Shown: piece after piece, positions 1 to 6,623 of the stretch | How the letters are laid out: each line of letters opens with the position of its first letter | How positions within the stretch are numbered: position 1 is the first letter of the stretch | From: Collinsella sp. | GTDB taxonomy: Bacteria > Actinomycetota > Coriobacteriia > Coriobacteriales > Coriobacteriaceae | Direction of reading: 5' to 3' | Assembly: GCA_014871545.1 (NCBI GenBank) | Contig: WGSR01000031.1 | Coordinates: forward strand, 1-11,272 | DNA length: 11,272 nt | The notes under the pieces: generated by a model | The model's input: the letters and a program-made list of their open reading frames with translations, nothing else | Told to the model about the DNA's origin: nothing | Database searches by the model: none | Translations under genes and position numbers: made by a program

Positions 1-6
1 AAAGTC

Positions 7-35
7 AGTATACACGAGGAATCGCAAAGTGCAAA
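7..35 (-). promoter_or_regulatory. Probable leftward sigma-A type promoter
   Basis: Read on the minus strand, TTTGCA (35-30) and TATACT (12-7) are separated by 17 bases. They match the -35 consensus at 4/6 and the -10 consensus at 5/6. An A/T-rich stretch (50-60) lies just upstream and could act as an UP element. Transcription would start at about the window edge and run left, implying a divergent gene outside the window. No gene is visible to confirm it. Confidence 0.4.
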
Positions 36-199
36 CAGAAAAGTTGGCATTTTTTAAAACGCTCGGCCGCGCTTGGCGTTGCAGTGGGGTTTGAGGTGCC
101 AAAAAACGGCTTCCGACCAGCGTGGTTGATCAACTCAATTGTTCAAAAGGGGTATTTATAAGCGATTTGGCAATGAATTTAAAAATCTTTGGGTGGTGC

Positions 200-295
200 T
201 GTGGACCACTGGTATGCATTTTGCGACCACAGCCTTGTGCCCGTTGACCTGCGGCTTGGCTCAGCTTGTCCCCACGGCACCGTATCTTGTCCACA
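200..295. other. Cluster of DnaA-box-like nonamers
   Basis: TTGTCCACA at 287-295 (+) equals the DnaA box form preferred in high-GC actinobacteria and differs from the E. coli consensus TTATCCACA at one base. TTGTCCCCA at 266-274 (+) and TGGTCCACA at 200-208 (- strand) each differ from the actinobacterial form by one base. An AT-rich stretch (about 150-190) sits beside them. This is compatible with an origin-proximal element or DnaA-responsive control, but three sites are few for an origin and chance is not excluded. Confidence 0.35.
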
Positions 296-383
296 GATCT
301 GTCAAGCTTTTGGTCGGCATTTGGTTGGAATGCGCATGAAACGTGGTGCGAGTATGGGCATATGTGGAGGTCATGAGGTTGTA

Positions 384-401
384 GCTGCATATTCTTGCAG
401 C
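384..401. repeat. Inverted repeat overlapping the rpsF -35 element
   Basis: GCTGCA (384-389) and TGCAGC (396-401) form a perfect 6-bp inverted repeat around a 6-base centre (TATTCT). The right arm covers the proposed -35 element of the rpsF operon promoter (395-400). In this position the DNA could be an operator. If transcribed from a more upstream start, it would form a small hairpin. Confidence 0.4.
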
Positions 402-423
402 CTGGGAGGTTGAAAGATATTAT
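395..423 (+). promoter_or_regulatory. Probable promoter of rpsF-ssb-rpsR-rplI
   Basis: TTGCAG (395-400) and TATTAT (418-423) have an exact 17-base spacer. The -10 matches consensus at 5/6 and the -35 at 3/6 (TTG conserved). Transcription would start near 430, giving a leader of about 65 bases that carries the 440-468 hairpin. It is the best-spaced pair found close upstream of rpsF; other promoters further upstream are possible. Confidence 0.45.
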
Positions 424-439
424 TACCAAGTCTTTTCCT

Positions 440-468
440 GCTTCAGGCGCACCTTCACGACCTGAAGC
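440..468 (+). promoter_or_regulatory. rpsF leader hairpin, candidate S6:S18 autoregulatory site
   Basis: GCTTCAGG (440-447) pairs perfectly with CCTGAAGC (461-468), leaving a 13-base loop that contains CACC. The hairpin ends about 14 bases before the Shine-Dalgarno of rpsF. In many bacteria the S6:S18 complex binds a structured element in its own rpsF leader. The position fits that role, but the conserved CCG trinucleotide of the described motif is not evident, so membership in that RNA family is only a possibility. Confidence 0.35.
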
Positions 469-494
469 CACATTTGCCCAGAGGAGGTGACAAT

Positions 495-788
495 ATGAAG
501 GCTTATGAACTGCTGTTCTTTGTTGACCCGTCGCTCGACCCCGAGACTCGTCTCGCTGTTATGAAGCGTATCGATACCACGATCGCTGAGGGCGCTGGCA
601 AGGTCGACTCCGTTGACGAGTGGGGCAAGCGCAAGCTCGCCTACGAGATCAGCGACCTCACCGATGGTGACTACACCCTCATCAACTTCCACGCAGATCC
701 TACCCAGATCGCCGAGCTTGATCGCGTCCTGCGCATCACCGACGCTGTGGTCCGCCACATGATCGTCCGTCGCGACGACCAGGAGTAA
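495..788 (+). CDS. rpsF: 30S ribosomal protein S6
   Basis: S6 is a small-subunit protein that pairs with S18 on the central domain of 16S rRNA (platform). The 97-residue product has the usual family length and begins MKAYELLFFVDPSL, matching the S6 first beta strand. The conserved WGKRKLAYEI segment lies at residues 43-52 and a basic strand (RHMIVRR) near the C-terminus. The ATG at 495 is chosen because GGAGGTGA (483-490), an almost perfect anti-16S sequence, lies just upstream; an in-frame TTG at 474 would place that sequence inside the gene. It is the first gene of the rpsF-ssb-rpsR-rplI operon, whose order is widely conserved in Gram-positive bacteria. Its partner S18 is encoded two genes downstream. 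Confidence 0.97.
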   Translation: MKAYELLFFVDPSLDPETRLAVMKRIDTTIAEGAGKVDSVDEWGKRKLAYEISDLTDGDYTLINFHADPTQIAELDRVLRITDAVVRHMIVRRDDQE

Positions 789-836
789 GACTGTCGTTTT
801 GGACTGGGCTTGTGCCCCAAGAGGAAGTAGTGAGTT

Positions 837-1289
837 ATGAGCATCAATCGAGTGAACATCACCGGTAACCTCACCCGCGATCCCGAGCTGCGCGCCACAG
901 CCGGCGGAACCCAGGTTCTGTCCTTTGGCGTCGCCGTGAACGATCGTCGCCGCAACGCGCAGACTGGCGAGTGGGAGGACTATCCCAACTTTGTCGACTG
1001 CACCATGTTCGGCACCCGCGCCGAGGCCGTGAGCCGTTTCCTGGCAAAGGGAAACAAGGTCGCGATCGAGGGCAAGCTGCGCTACAGCTCTTGGGAGCGC
1101 GACGGCCAGCGCCGGAGCAAACTTGAGGTCATCGTCGATGAGATCGAGTTTATGAGCTCCCGTGGTGGCCAGGGTGGCTACGACCAGGGCGGTTACGCCC
1201 CCGCAGCTCCCGCGCCTGCAGCACGTCCTGCCGCGCCGGTGGCTACGCCGCCCGCGGTCGACGTCTACGATGAGGACATCCCGTTCTAA
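837..1289 (+). CDS. ssb: Single-stranded DNA-binding protein
   Basis: SSB coats single-stranded DNA during replication, repair and recombination and recruits partner enzymes through its C-terminus. The 150-residue product shows an OB-fold at about residues 1-107 (starting MSINRVNITGNLTRDPEL, with the FVDCTMFG and GNKVAIEGKLRYSSW strands). A flexible Gly/Gln then Pro/Ala-rich linker spans about 108-143. The acidic partner-binding tip DEDIPF (145-150) is the canonical ending. An AGGAAG (822-827) lies 9 bases before the ATG. It lies between rpsF and rpsR with gaps of 48 and 72 bases, the usual position for the essential replicative SSB. The Pro/Ala-rich linker is typical for GC-rich organisms. 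Confidence 0.97.
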   Translation: MSINRVNITGNLTRDPELRATAGGTQVLSFGVAVNDRRRNAQTGEWEDYPNFVDCTMFGTRAEAVSRFLAKGNKVAIEGKLRYSSWERDGQRRSKLEVIVDEIEFMSSRGGQGGYDQGGYAPAAPAPAARPAAPVATPPAVDVYDEDIPF

Positions 1290-1316
1290 GGGTTGTTCAC
1301 CTATTTTTGAGTGAGA

Positions 1317-1342
1317 GGCGGCTTCGGTTCGCCGAAGTTGCC
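1317..1342 (+). promoter_or_regulatory. Stable hairpin in the ssb-rpsR gap
   Basis: GGCGGCTTCGG (1317-1327) pairs with CCGAAGTTGCC (1332-1342) over 11 positions, two of them G-U, closing a TTCG tetraloop. The hairpin ends 19 bases before the rpsR start and 4 bases before its Shine-Dalgarno (GAAAGG, 1347-1352). No T-run follows, so it is not an ordinary terminator. It may be an RNA processing or stability element, a translational control site, or a partial attenuator. Confidence 0.6.
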
Positions 1343-1361
1343 AAATGAAAGGTATTTTGAC

Positions 1362-1628
1362 ATGGCTAATGATTTTTCTGCACGTCAGCCGCGTCGTAAG
1401 TACTGCCAGTTCTGCAAGGAGAACACTGAGTTCATCGACTATAAGGACACTCAGCTTCTCCGTAAGTACATGACCGACCGTGGCAAGATCAAGCCCCGTC
1501 GCGTCACTGGCGCTTGCACGCAGCATCAGCATGACATCGCCAACGCCATCAAGCGCGCCCGCGAGATGGCTCTCCTGCCGTACACCGTCCCCGTGGTTTC
1601 CTCTCGTGGCAACCGCGACCGCGGCTAA
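1362..1628 (+). CDS. rpsR: 30S ribosomal protein S18, zinc-ligand (C+) type
   Basis: S18 binds with S6 to the platform of the 30S subunit. The 88-residue product carries the conserved core (IDYKDTQLLRKYMTDRGKI, RRVTGACTQHQ, AIKRAREMALLPY). It keeps Cys15, Cys18, Cys52 and His55, the pattern of the C+ form that can bind zinc; E. coli S18 lacks the equivalent cysteines. The ATG at 1362 fits GAAAGG at 1347-1352 (9-base spacing) and the family N-terminus (MANDFSARQPRRKYC). An earlier in-frame start at 1311 would put the 1317-1342 hairpin inside the coding sequence and add residues unlike S18. The gap to rplI is 15 bases, so the two are almost certainly co-transcribed. Confidence 0.96.
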   Translation: MANDFSARQPRRKYCQFCKENTEFIDYKDTQLLRKYMTDRGKIKPRRVTGACTQHQHDIANAIKRAREMALLPYTVPVVSSRGNRDRG

Positions 1629-1643
1629 GAAGGGAGACGCATC

Positions 1644-2183
1644 ATGAAGGTTATTCTTCTCGATGAGATCAAGGGCAAGGGCGGCGAGGGTGACGTCGTA
1701 GAGGTCGCTCAGGGTTACGCTGAGAACTTCCTGTTCCCCAAGAAGCTCGCTGTTGCCGCCACCAAGGGCAACCTCAAGCAGCTTGACGAGCGTCGCAACA
1801 ACATCGCCAAGCGCGAGGCCGTCCGTCTGGCTACCGCCAACGAGACCAAGGCTGCCTTCGAGGGCAAGACGGTCACCGTTGACGTTAAGGTCGGCGACGA
1901 GGGCATCCTCTTTGGCTCCGTTACCGCCGCTATGATCGCTGACGCCATCAAGGCTCAGCTCGGTATGGACATCGACCGCAAGCGCGTCGAGCTCGGTAAG
2001 CCCATCAAGGTTGCCGGTGCCCACACCGTTGCCATCTCGCTGTACCGCGAGATCAAGGCCGAGGTTGTCGTTCTCGTCGGCGTTACCGCCGAGGAGCTCG
2101 CTGCCGAGGCTGAGGTCGAGGAGGCCGCTGAGGTCGCCGAGGCCGAGACCGCCGAGGTCGAGACTGAGGCTGCTGCCGAGTAG
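1644..2183 (+). CDS. rplI: 50S ribosomal protein L9 with Ala/Glu-rich C-terminal tail
   Basis: L9 binds 23S rRNA near the L1 stalk base and extends from the large subunit, helping to limit frameshifting and bypassing. The N-terminal domain is clear: MKVILLDEIKGKGGEGDVVEV, then GYAENFLFPKKLA. A helical linker follows at about 41-75 and the C-terminal domain at about 76-148 (GILFGSVT, VELGKPIK, AGAHTVAISLYREIKAEV). L9 is usually about 148 residues, whereas this product has 179. The extra 31 residues are almost only Ala, Glu, Val and Thr, giving a strongly acidic low-complexity tail. The Shine-Dalgarno AAGGGAG lies at 1630-1636. This is the last gene before the terminator at 2219-2254. Confidence 0.96.
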   Translation: MKVILLDEIKGKGGEGDVVEVAQGYAENFLFPKKLAVAATKGNLKQLDERRNNIAKREAVRLATANETKAAFEGKTVTVDVKVGDEGILFGSVTAAMIADAIKAQLGMDIDRKRVELGKPIKVAGAHTVAISLYREIKAEVVVLVGVTAEELAAEAEVEEAAEVAEAETAEVETEAAAE

Positions 2184-2218
2184 CATTTGCTGCAACGCAA
2201 CAATCTTGTTCTAAGAAG

Positions 2219-2254
2219 GGCGCTCTGGGAAACCAGGGCGCCTTTTTGTTTTTT
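2219..2254 (+). terminator. Intrinsic terminator after rplI
   Basis: GGCGCTCTGG (2219-2228) pairs with CCAGGGCGCC (2233-2242) through ten positions with one G-U, closed by a GAAA tetraloop. A T-rich tract follows at 2243-2254 (TTTTT, G, TTTTTT). This is a textbook Rho-independent terminator, and it separates the ribosomal protein operon from dnaB. Confidence 0.93.
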
Positions 2255-2395
2255 GCGCTGAGTGAGTGTCATGGTGAGCGTCGCGTCGAAGTCCTATATA
2301 CAGGACCGTTCATCCGTTTGGTTCGGTGATGATTGGCCGCGTGCGGCGCGTTTTGGGACCGTGGCTGATACTATGGATGCTCGCAAGCGATATGA
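2255..2395 (+). promoter_or_regulatory. dnaB upstream region with an inverted repeat
   Basis: The region between the rplI terminator and dnaB must contain the dnaB promoter unless read-through suffices. It holds a perfect inverted repeat, GTCCT (2291-2295) and AGGAC (2302-2306), around ATATAC, which also contains a -10-like TATATA (2295-2300). TACTAT at 2369-2374 is another -10 candidate. Neither has a convincing -35 at the right distance, so no start is assigned. Confidence 0.3.
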
Positions 2396-2397
2396 AT

Positions 2398-2401
2398 GAG
2401 G
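2398..2401 (+). promoter_or_regulatory. Ribosome binding site deciding the dnaB start
   Basis: GAGG at 2398-2401 lies 6 bases before the ATG at 2408. The alternative in-frame ATG at 2396 overlaps this sequence and has no Shine-Dalgarno of its own; the ATG at 2402 is too close. The 2408 start is therefore preferred. Confidence 0.65.
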
Positions 2402-2407
2402 ATGCTC

Positions 2408-3799
2408 ATGGCATATGACGATAGGGAGACCGGGCTGACGGTTGAGGACCGCGGCTCAAAGTTGGGTCTTCCCCAAAACCAAGATGCGGAGGCCAATGTA
2501 CTGGCCGCTATGCTGCTATCACCCGAGGTGGTCGAAGAGGCCCAGGTCGAGCTGCAGCCCGATGACTTCTACCGGCCCATTCATAAGACCATCTATACCG
2601 CGATGGTCGATATGTACAACAGCCGCATTCCCATCGACTCCATCTCGCTGATCGATTACCTGCGAAGTATCAACAAGCTCGATGCCGTGGGCGGCGAAGC
2701 GTACATTTTGGAGCTGATGGGTCAGACCCTGTCGCTCGTCAACTGGCAGCACCATGCTGCCATCGTGCGTCGCGACTCGATGCTGCGCGAGTTGATCGGC
2801 GCCACCAACGAGATCAACGCGCTGGCCTATAACGCCCCTACCGACACGAAAGAGGTCGTGGAGCTGGCCGAGAGCAAACTGCTCAAGGTCACGGCACGCG
2901 AGGTCAAGTCTAGCTACAAGACGCTGACCGAGTTTATGGTCGAGGCCTATAACGAGGCCGAGGAAGTGTGCCAGGCCGGTGGCCAGGCTGCGGGCGTGCC
3001 CACGGGCTTCCCGTCGCTCGACCGCATGCTCATGGGCTTCCGCGAGGGCCAGCTCATCATTATCGGCGCCCGCCCTGCTGTAGGTAAGACGTCGTTCGCT
3101 CTGAACCTGGCGCTCAATGCCGCCGCTGCGGGCTATACCGTCGGCTTCTTCTCGCTGGAGATGTCGGGCAAGGAAATTGCCCAGCGTCTGATTTGTGCCT
3201 ACGCCATGATCTCGATCAGTGACTTCCGCATGGGCCGCATTAGCCCCGAGCAGTGGGCCAATATCAACGAGGCCACGCAGACCTTGTCCAAGCTGGATAT
3301 TCTGATTGACGATACGCCCGGCACCACAGTGACCGAGATTCGCGCCAAGAGCCGTCGTATGCTCCATAACAAGGAGAAGGCCATCATCATCCTGGACTAC
3401 CTGCAGCTGGTGAGTCCTCCGCCGGGACGCCGCTCCGAGAGCCGTACCGTCGAGGTTTCGGAGATGTCGCGTGGTCTGAAGATCATGGCCAAGGAGCTCA
3501 AGATCCCGCTCATCGCGCTGTCGCAGCTCTCGCGTCAGGTCGAATCCCGTACCGGCAAGCGCCCGCAGCTTTCCGACCTTCGTGAATCGGGCTCTATCGA
3601 GCAGGACGCCGATATCGTTATGTTCTTGGACCGCTCCGCCGACGAGGCCGAAGCCTCGCGCGACGATCGACCCGACGAGGGCGTTACGCGTATCGTCGTG
3701 GCCAAGAACCGTTCGGGCCCGATCGGCGACGTCGATCTGATGTTCTTGCCGGCATCCACCAAGTTCTATGAGCTTGATGGGGCACATGCCGAGGAGTAG
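2408..3799 (+). CDS. dnaB: Replicative DNA helicase DnaB
   Basis: DnaB is the hexameric ring helicase that unwinds DNA at the replication fork, powered by ATP and working with primase. The 463-residue product has the N-terminal primase-interacting helical domain (about 20-125, beginning LPQNQDAEANVLAAML) and a RecA-like motor. Motor motifs are Walker A GARPAVGKTS (220-229), SLEMS (249-253), Walker B IIILDYLQL (326-334), QLSRQVESR (373-381), ESGSIEQDAD (393-402) and KNRSGP (433-438). The length is normal, and no intein or frameshift is visible. An in-frame ATG at 2396 would add four residues, but the Shine-Dalgarno favours 2408. The gene follows the ribosomal operon terminator and precedes the purA promoter, so it is probably its own transcription unit. 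Confidence 0.96.
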   Translation: MAYDDRETGLTVEDRGSKLGLPQNQDAEANVLAAMLLSPEVVEEAQVELQPDDFYRPIHKTIYTAMVDMYNSRIPIDSISLIDYLRSINKLDAVGGEAYILELMGQTLSLVNWQHHAAIVRRDSMLRELIGATNEINALAYNAPTDTKEVVELAESKLLKVTAREVKSSYKTLTEFMVEAYNEAEEVCQAGGQAAGVPTGFPSLDRMLMGFREGQLIIIGARPAVGKTSFALNLALNAAAAGYTVGFFSLEMSGKEIAQRLICAYAMISISDFRMGRISPEQWANINEATQTLSKLDILIDDTPGTTVTEIRAKSRRMLHNKEKAIIILDYLQLVSPPPGRRSESRTVEVSEMSRGLKIMAKELKIPLIALSQLSRQVESRTGKRPQLSDLRESGSIEQDADIVMFLDRSADEAEASRDDRPDEGVTRIVVAKNRSGPIGDVDLMFLPASTKFYELDGAHAEE

Positions 3800-3826
3800 G
3801 ACAGGCGCCCGTTGCACGGGTATACT
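3798..3826 (+). promoter_or_regulatory. Probable purA promoter
   Basis: AGGACA (3798-3803, 4/6 to TTGACA) and TATACT (3821-3826, 5/6 to TATAAT) are separated by exactly 17 bases. The -35 starts within the dnaB stop codon region. Transcription would begin near 3833, about 60 bases before the purA ATG. No clear terminator separates dnaB from purA, so read-through may also contribute. Confidence 0.5.
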
Positions 3827-3892
3827 GGGAATGTTTTGTGCTTCTGCGTGCCGGCGTGGCGCGTAGACAGTCCATGAATGTAAGGAGTAAAC

Positions 3893-5179
<1,287 letters not shown>

Positions 5180-5201
5180 TCGGGACTATTTGGTTATTGC
5201 G

Positions 5202-5257
5202 ATATACCCCTTTGCAGCCCGGACGGGCGGCCGAGGGGTATATTTGCTTGCAAAGGG
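5202..5257 (+). promoter_or_regulatory. Structured purA-purD gap with alternative stems
   Basis: Stem A pairs ATATACCCCT (5202-5211) with AGGGGTATAT (5234-5243), 10 perfect base pairs. Its loop holds an inner GCCC/GGGC hairpin (5217-5220 with 5225-5228). Stem B pairs CCCTTTGCA (5208-5216) with TGCAAAGGG (5249-5257), 9 perfect pairs. Both use 5208-5211, so they cannot coexist fully. No long T-run follows stem A, so this is a weak or unusual terminator, or a switching leader for purD. No known riboswitch class was recognised. Confidence 0.5.
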
Positions 5258-5285
5258 CTCGCGCGGAGCGGGCCATTCATCCATA

Positions 5286-5292
5286 GAGGAGG
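5286..5292 (+). promoter_or_regulatory. Strong ribosome binding site deciding the TTG start of purD
   Basis: GAGGAGG at 5286-5292 sits 5 bases before TTG at 5298. No in-frame ATG or GTG lies between here and the conserved N-terminal GSGGREHA motif, so the TTG is the only sensible start. Confidence 0.85.
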
Positions 5293-5297
5293 CACCC

Positions 5298-6602
5298 TTG
5301 AAGGCGGACACTCAAACCATCGACATCCTGTTGTTGGGCAGCGGCGGCCGTGAGCATGCTTTGGCAGCTAAGCTCGCAGCATCACCGCGCGCCGGCAAGC
5401 TCTACATTGCGCCGGGTAACGGCGGCACCGCGAGCTGCGGCGAGAACGTTGTTCTCGACGACTGCGATCCTGCGGCCGTGGCGGCGTTTGCTCAGAGCCG
5501 CGGATGCGGACTCGTGGTAATTGGCCCCGAGGCTCCGCTCGTGGCGGGCGTTGCCGACGCTGTGCGCGCGGCGGGTATTCCCTGCTTTGGCCCGGGTGCC
5601 GAGGGTGCCCAGATGGAGGGCTCCAAGCTGTTCTCCAAGCAGCTCATGGAGCGTGCGGGCATTCCGACGGCAGCCTATGGTTCGTTTACCGACGAGGCTT
5701 CGGCTCTCGCCTACGTGCGTGAGCAGGGCGCTCCGCTGGTCGTCAAGGCCGACGGCCTTGCCGCGGGCAAGGGCGTTATCGTGGCGACCGAACTTGAGCA
5801 GGCCGAGGAGGCCGTGCGCGAGTGCTTTGGCGGTACCTTTGGCGATGCTGGCAGCACTGTGGTTATCGAGGAGATGCTCGTTGGCCCCGAGTGCTCGCTG
5901 CTGGCCTTTACCGACGGCAAGACCGTGCGCCCCATGGCCACCTCGCAGGACCACAAGCGCGCGCTCGAGGGCGACAAGGGCCCCAACACCGGCGGCATGG
6001 GCGTCTACAGCCCGGTGCCCATCGTGACCGACGAGGAGCACGCCACGATGGTGAAGGTCATGGAGCAGACCGTGGCCGAGCTCGCTGCCGAGGGTATCGA
6101 CTACCGCGGCTGCCTGTACGGCGGCTTTATGCTCACGCCTGCCGGCCCCAAGGTACTGGAGTTCAATGCCCGCTTTGGTGATCCCGAGACTCAGGTCGTG
6201 CTGCCGCGCCTTAAGAATGACCTGGTCGAGGTCATGCTGGCTTGTGCCAACTGCGAGCTCGATCAGATTGAGCTCGTCTGGCGCGACGAGTGGGCCGTGG
6301 CCGTTGTCCTGACGAGCGCGGGCTATCCCGGCAGCTACGAGAAGGGCAAGGTCATCACCGGTATCGCCGATGCCGAGACCATGGAGAACGTGACCGTGTA
6401 CCACGCAGGCACTGCCGTGGTGGACGGCCAGCTCGTGACCAATGGTGGCCGCGTGCTTGCCGTGACCGCGCTGGGCGATACGTTTGAGAACGCTCGCAAC
6501 CTTGCCTACGAGGCTTGCGAGAAGATCGATTTTGAGGGCAAGACCCTGCGCCACGACATTGGCCTGCGTGCGCTGCGCGGCCGCGACGCCTGGGATGCCT
6601 AA
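5298..6602 (+). CDS. purD: Phosphoribosylamine-glycine ligase (GAR synthetase)
   Basis: PurD couples 5-phosphoribosylamine to glycine with ATP, the second step of de novo purine synthesis. The 434-residue product has the expected length. The N-terminal domain begins with the LLLGSGGREHALA motif (G14 onward) and includes GNGGTAS and GPEAPL. The ATP-grasp region contains VVKADGLAAGKGV (148-160), QDHKRALEGDKGPNTGGMG (217-235) and the metal/ATP segment FNARFGDPETQ (289-299). The C-terminal domain ends with LRHDIGLRALRG. The start is a TTG with a very strong ribosome binding site; starting upstream would read through the 5202-5257 stems and overlap purA. Only 21 bases separate it from the Nudix gene, suggesting co-transcription. 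Confidence 0.97.
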   Translation: MKADTQTIDILLLGSGGREHALAAKLAASPRAGKLYIAPGNGGTASCGENVVLDDCDPAAVAAFAQSRGCGLVVIGPEAPLVAGVADAVRAAGIPCFGPGAEGAQMEGSKLFSKQLMERAGIPTAAYGSFTDEASALAYVREQGAPLVVKADGLAAGKGVIVATELEQAEEAVRECFGGTFGDAGSTVVIEEMLVGPECSLLAFTDGKTVRPMATSQDHKRALEGDKGPNTGGMGVYSPVPIVTDEEHATMVKVMEQTVAELAAEGIDYRGCLYGGFMLTPAGPKVLEFNARFGDPETQVVLPRLKNDLVEVMLACANCELDQIELVWRDEWAVAVVLTSAGYPGSYEKGKVITGIADAETMENVTVYHAGTAVVDGQLVTNGGRVLAVTALGDTFENARNLAYEACEKIDFEGKTLRHDIGLRALRGRDAWDA

Positions 6603-6608
6603 AACCCG

Positions 6609-6614
6609 AGAGGA
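6609..6614 (+). promoter_or_regulatory. Ribosome binding site deciding the Nudix gene start
   Basis: GAGAGG/AGGA at 6609-6614 is 9 bases before ATG 6624 but directly abuts the in-frame ATG at 6615, which is too close for efficient initiation. The 6624 start is preferred. Confidence 0.6.
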
Positions 6615-6623
6615 ATGAGACGG

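Larger units (their letters stand above)
1..394. other. Non-coding region upstream of the rpsF operon
   Basis: No convincing gene is seen on either strand; the short open frames here lack ribosome binding sites and family resemblance. The region holds a probable leftward promoter at its left end, an AT-rich patch at about 150-190, and three DnaA-box-like nonamers at 200-295. A run rich in G and T then leads into the rpsF promoter. The length and content suggest a divergent intergenic region, possibly one near the replication origin. What lies to the left is outside the window. Confidence 0.6.

Noticed and set aside
130..471. Short open frames on both strands in the rpsF upstream region
   Set aside because: No ribosome binding site and no recognisable protein; they overlap the promoter and DnaA-like sites.
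474..494. TTG upstream start for rpsF
   Set aside because: It would place the near-perfect Shine-Dalgarno inside the gene and add residues not found in S6.
788..836. Small GGGC/GCCC hairpin in the rpsF-ssb gap
   Set aside because: Only four pairs (806-809 with 814-817); too short to claim a function.
423..2195. Long minus-strand open frame opposite rpsF-ssb-rpsR-rplI
   Set aside because: It lies wholly opposite well-identified genes, has a low-complexity Leu/Asp/Gly-rich translation typical of antisense frames in GC-rich DNA, and resembles no family.
5180..5297. ZTP, purine or other known riboswitch before purD
   Set aside because: The conserved core sequences that I know for these classes are not present; only the alternative stems can be supported.
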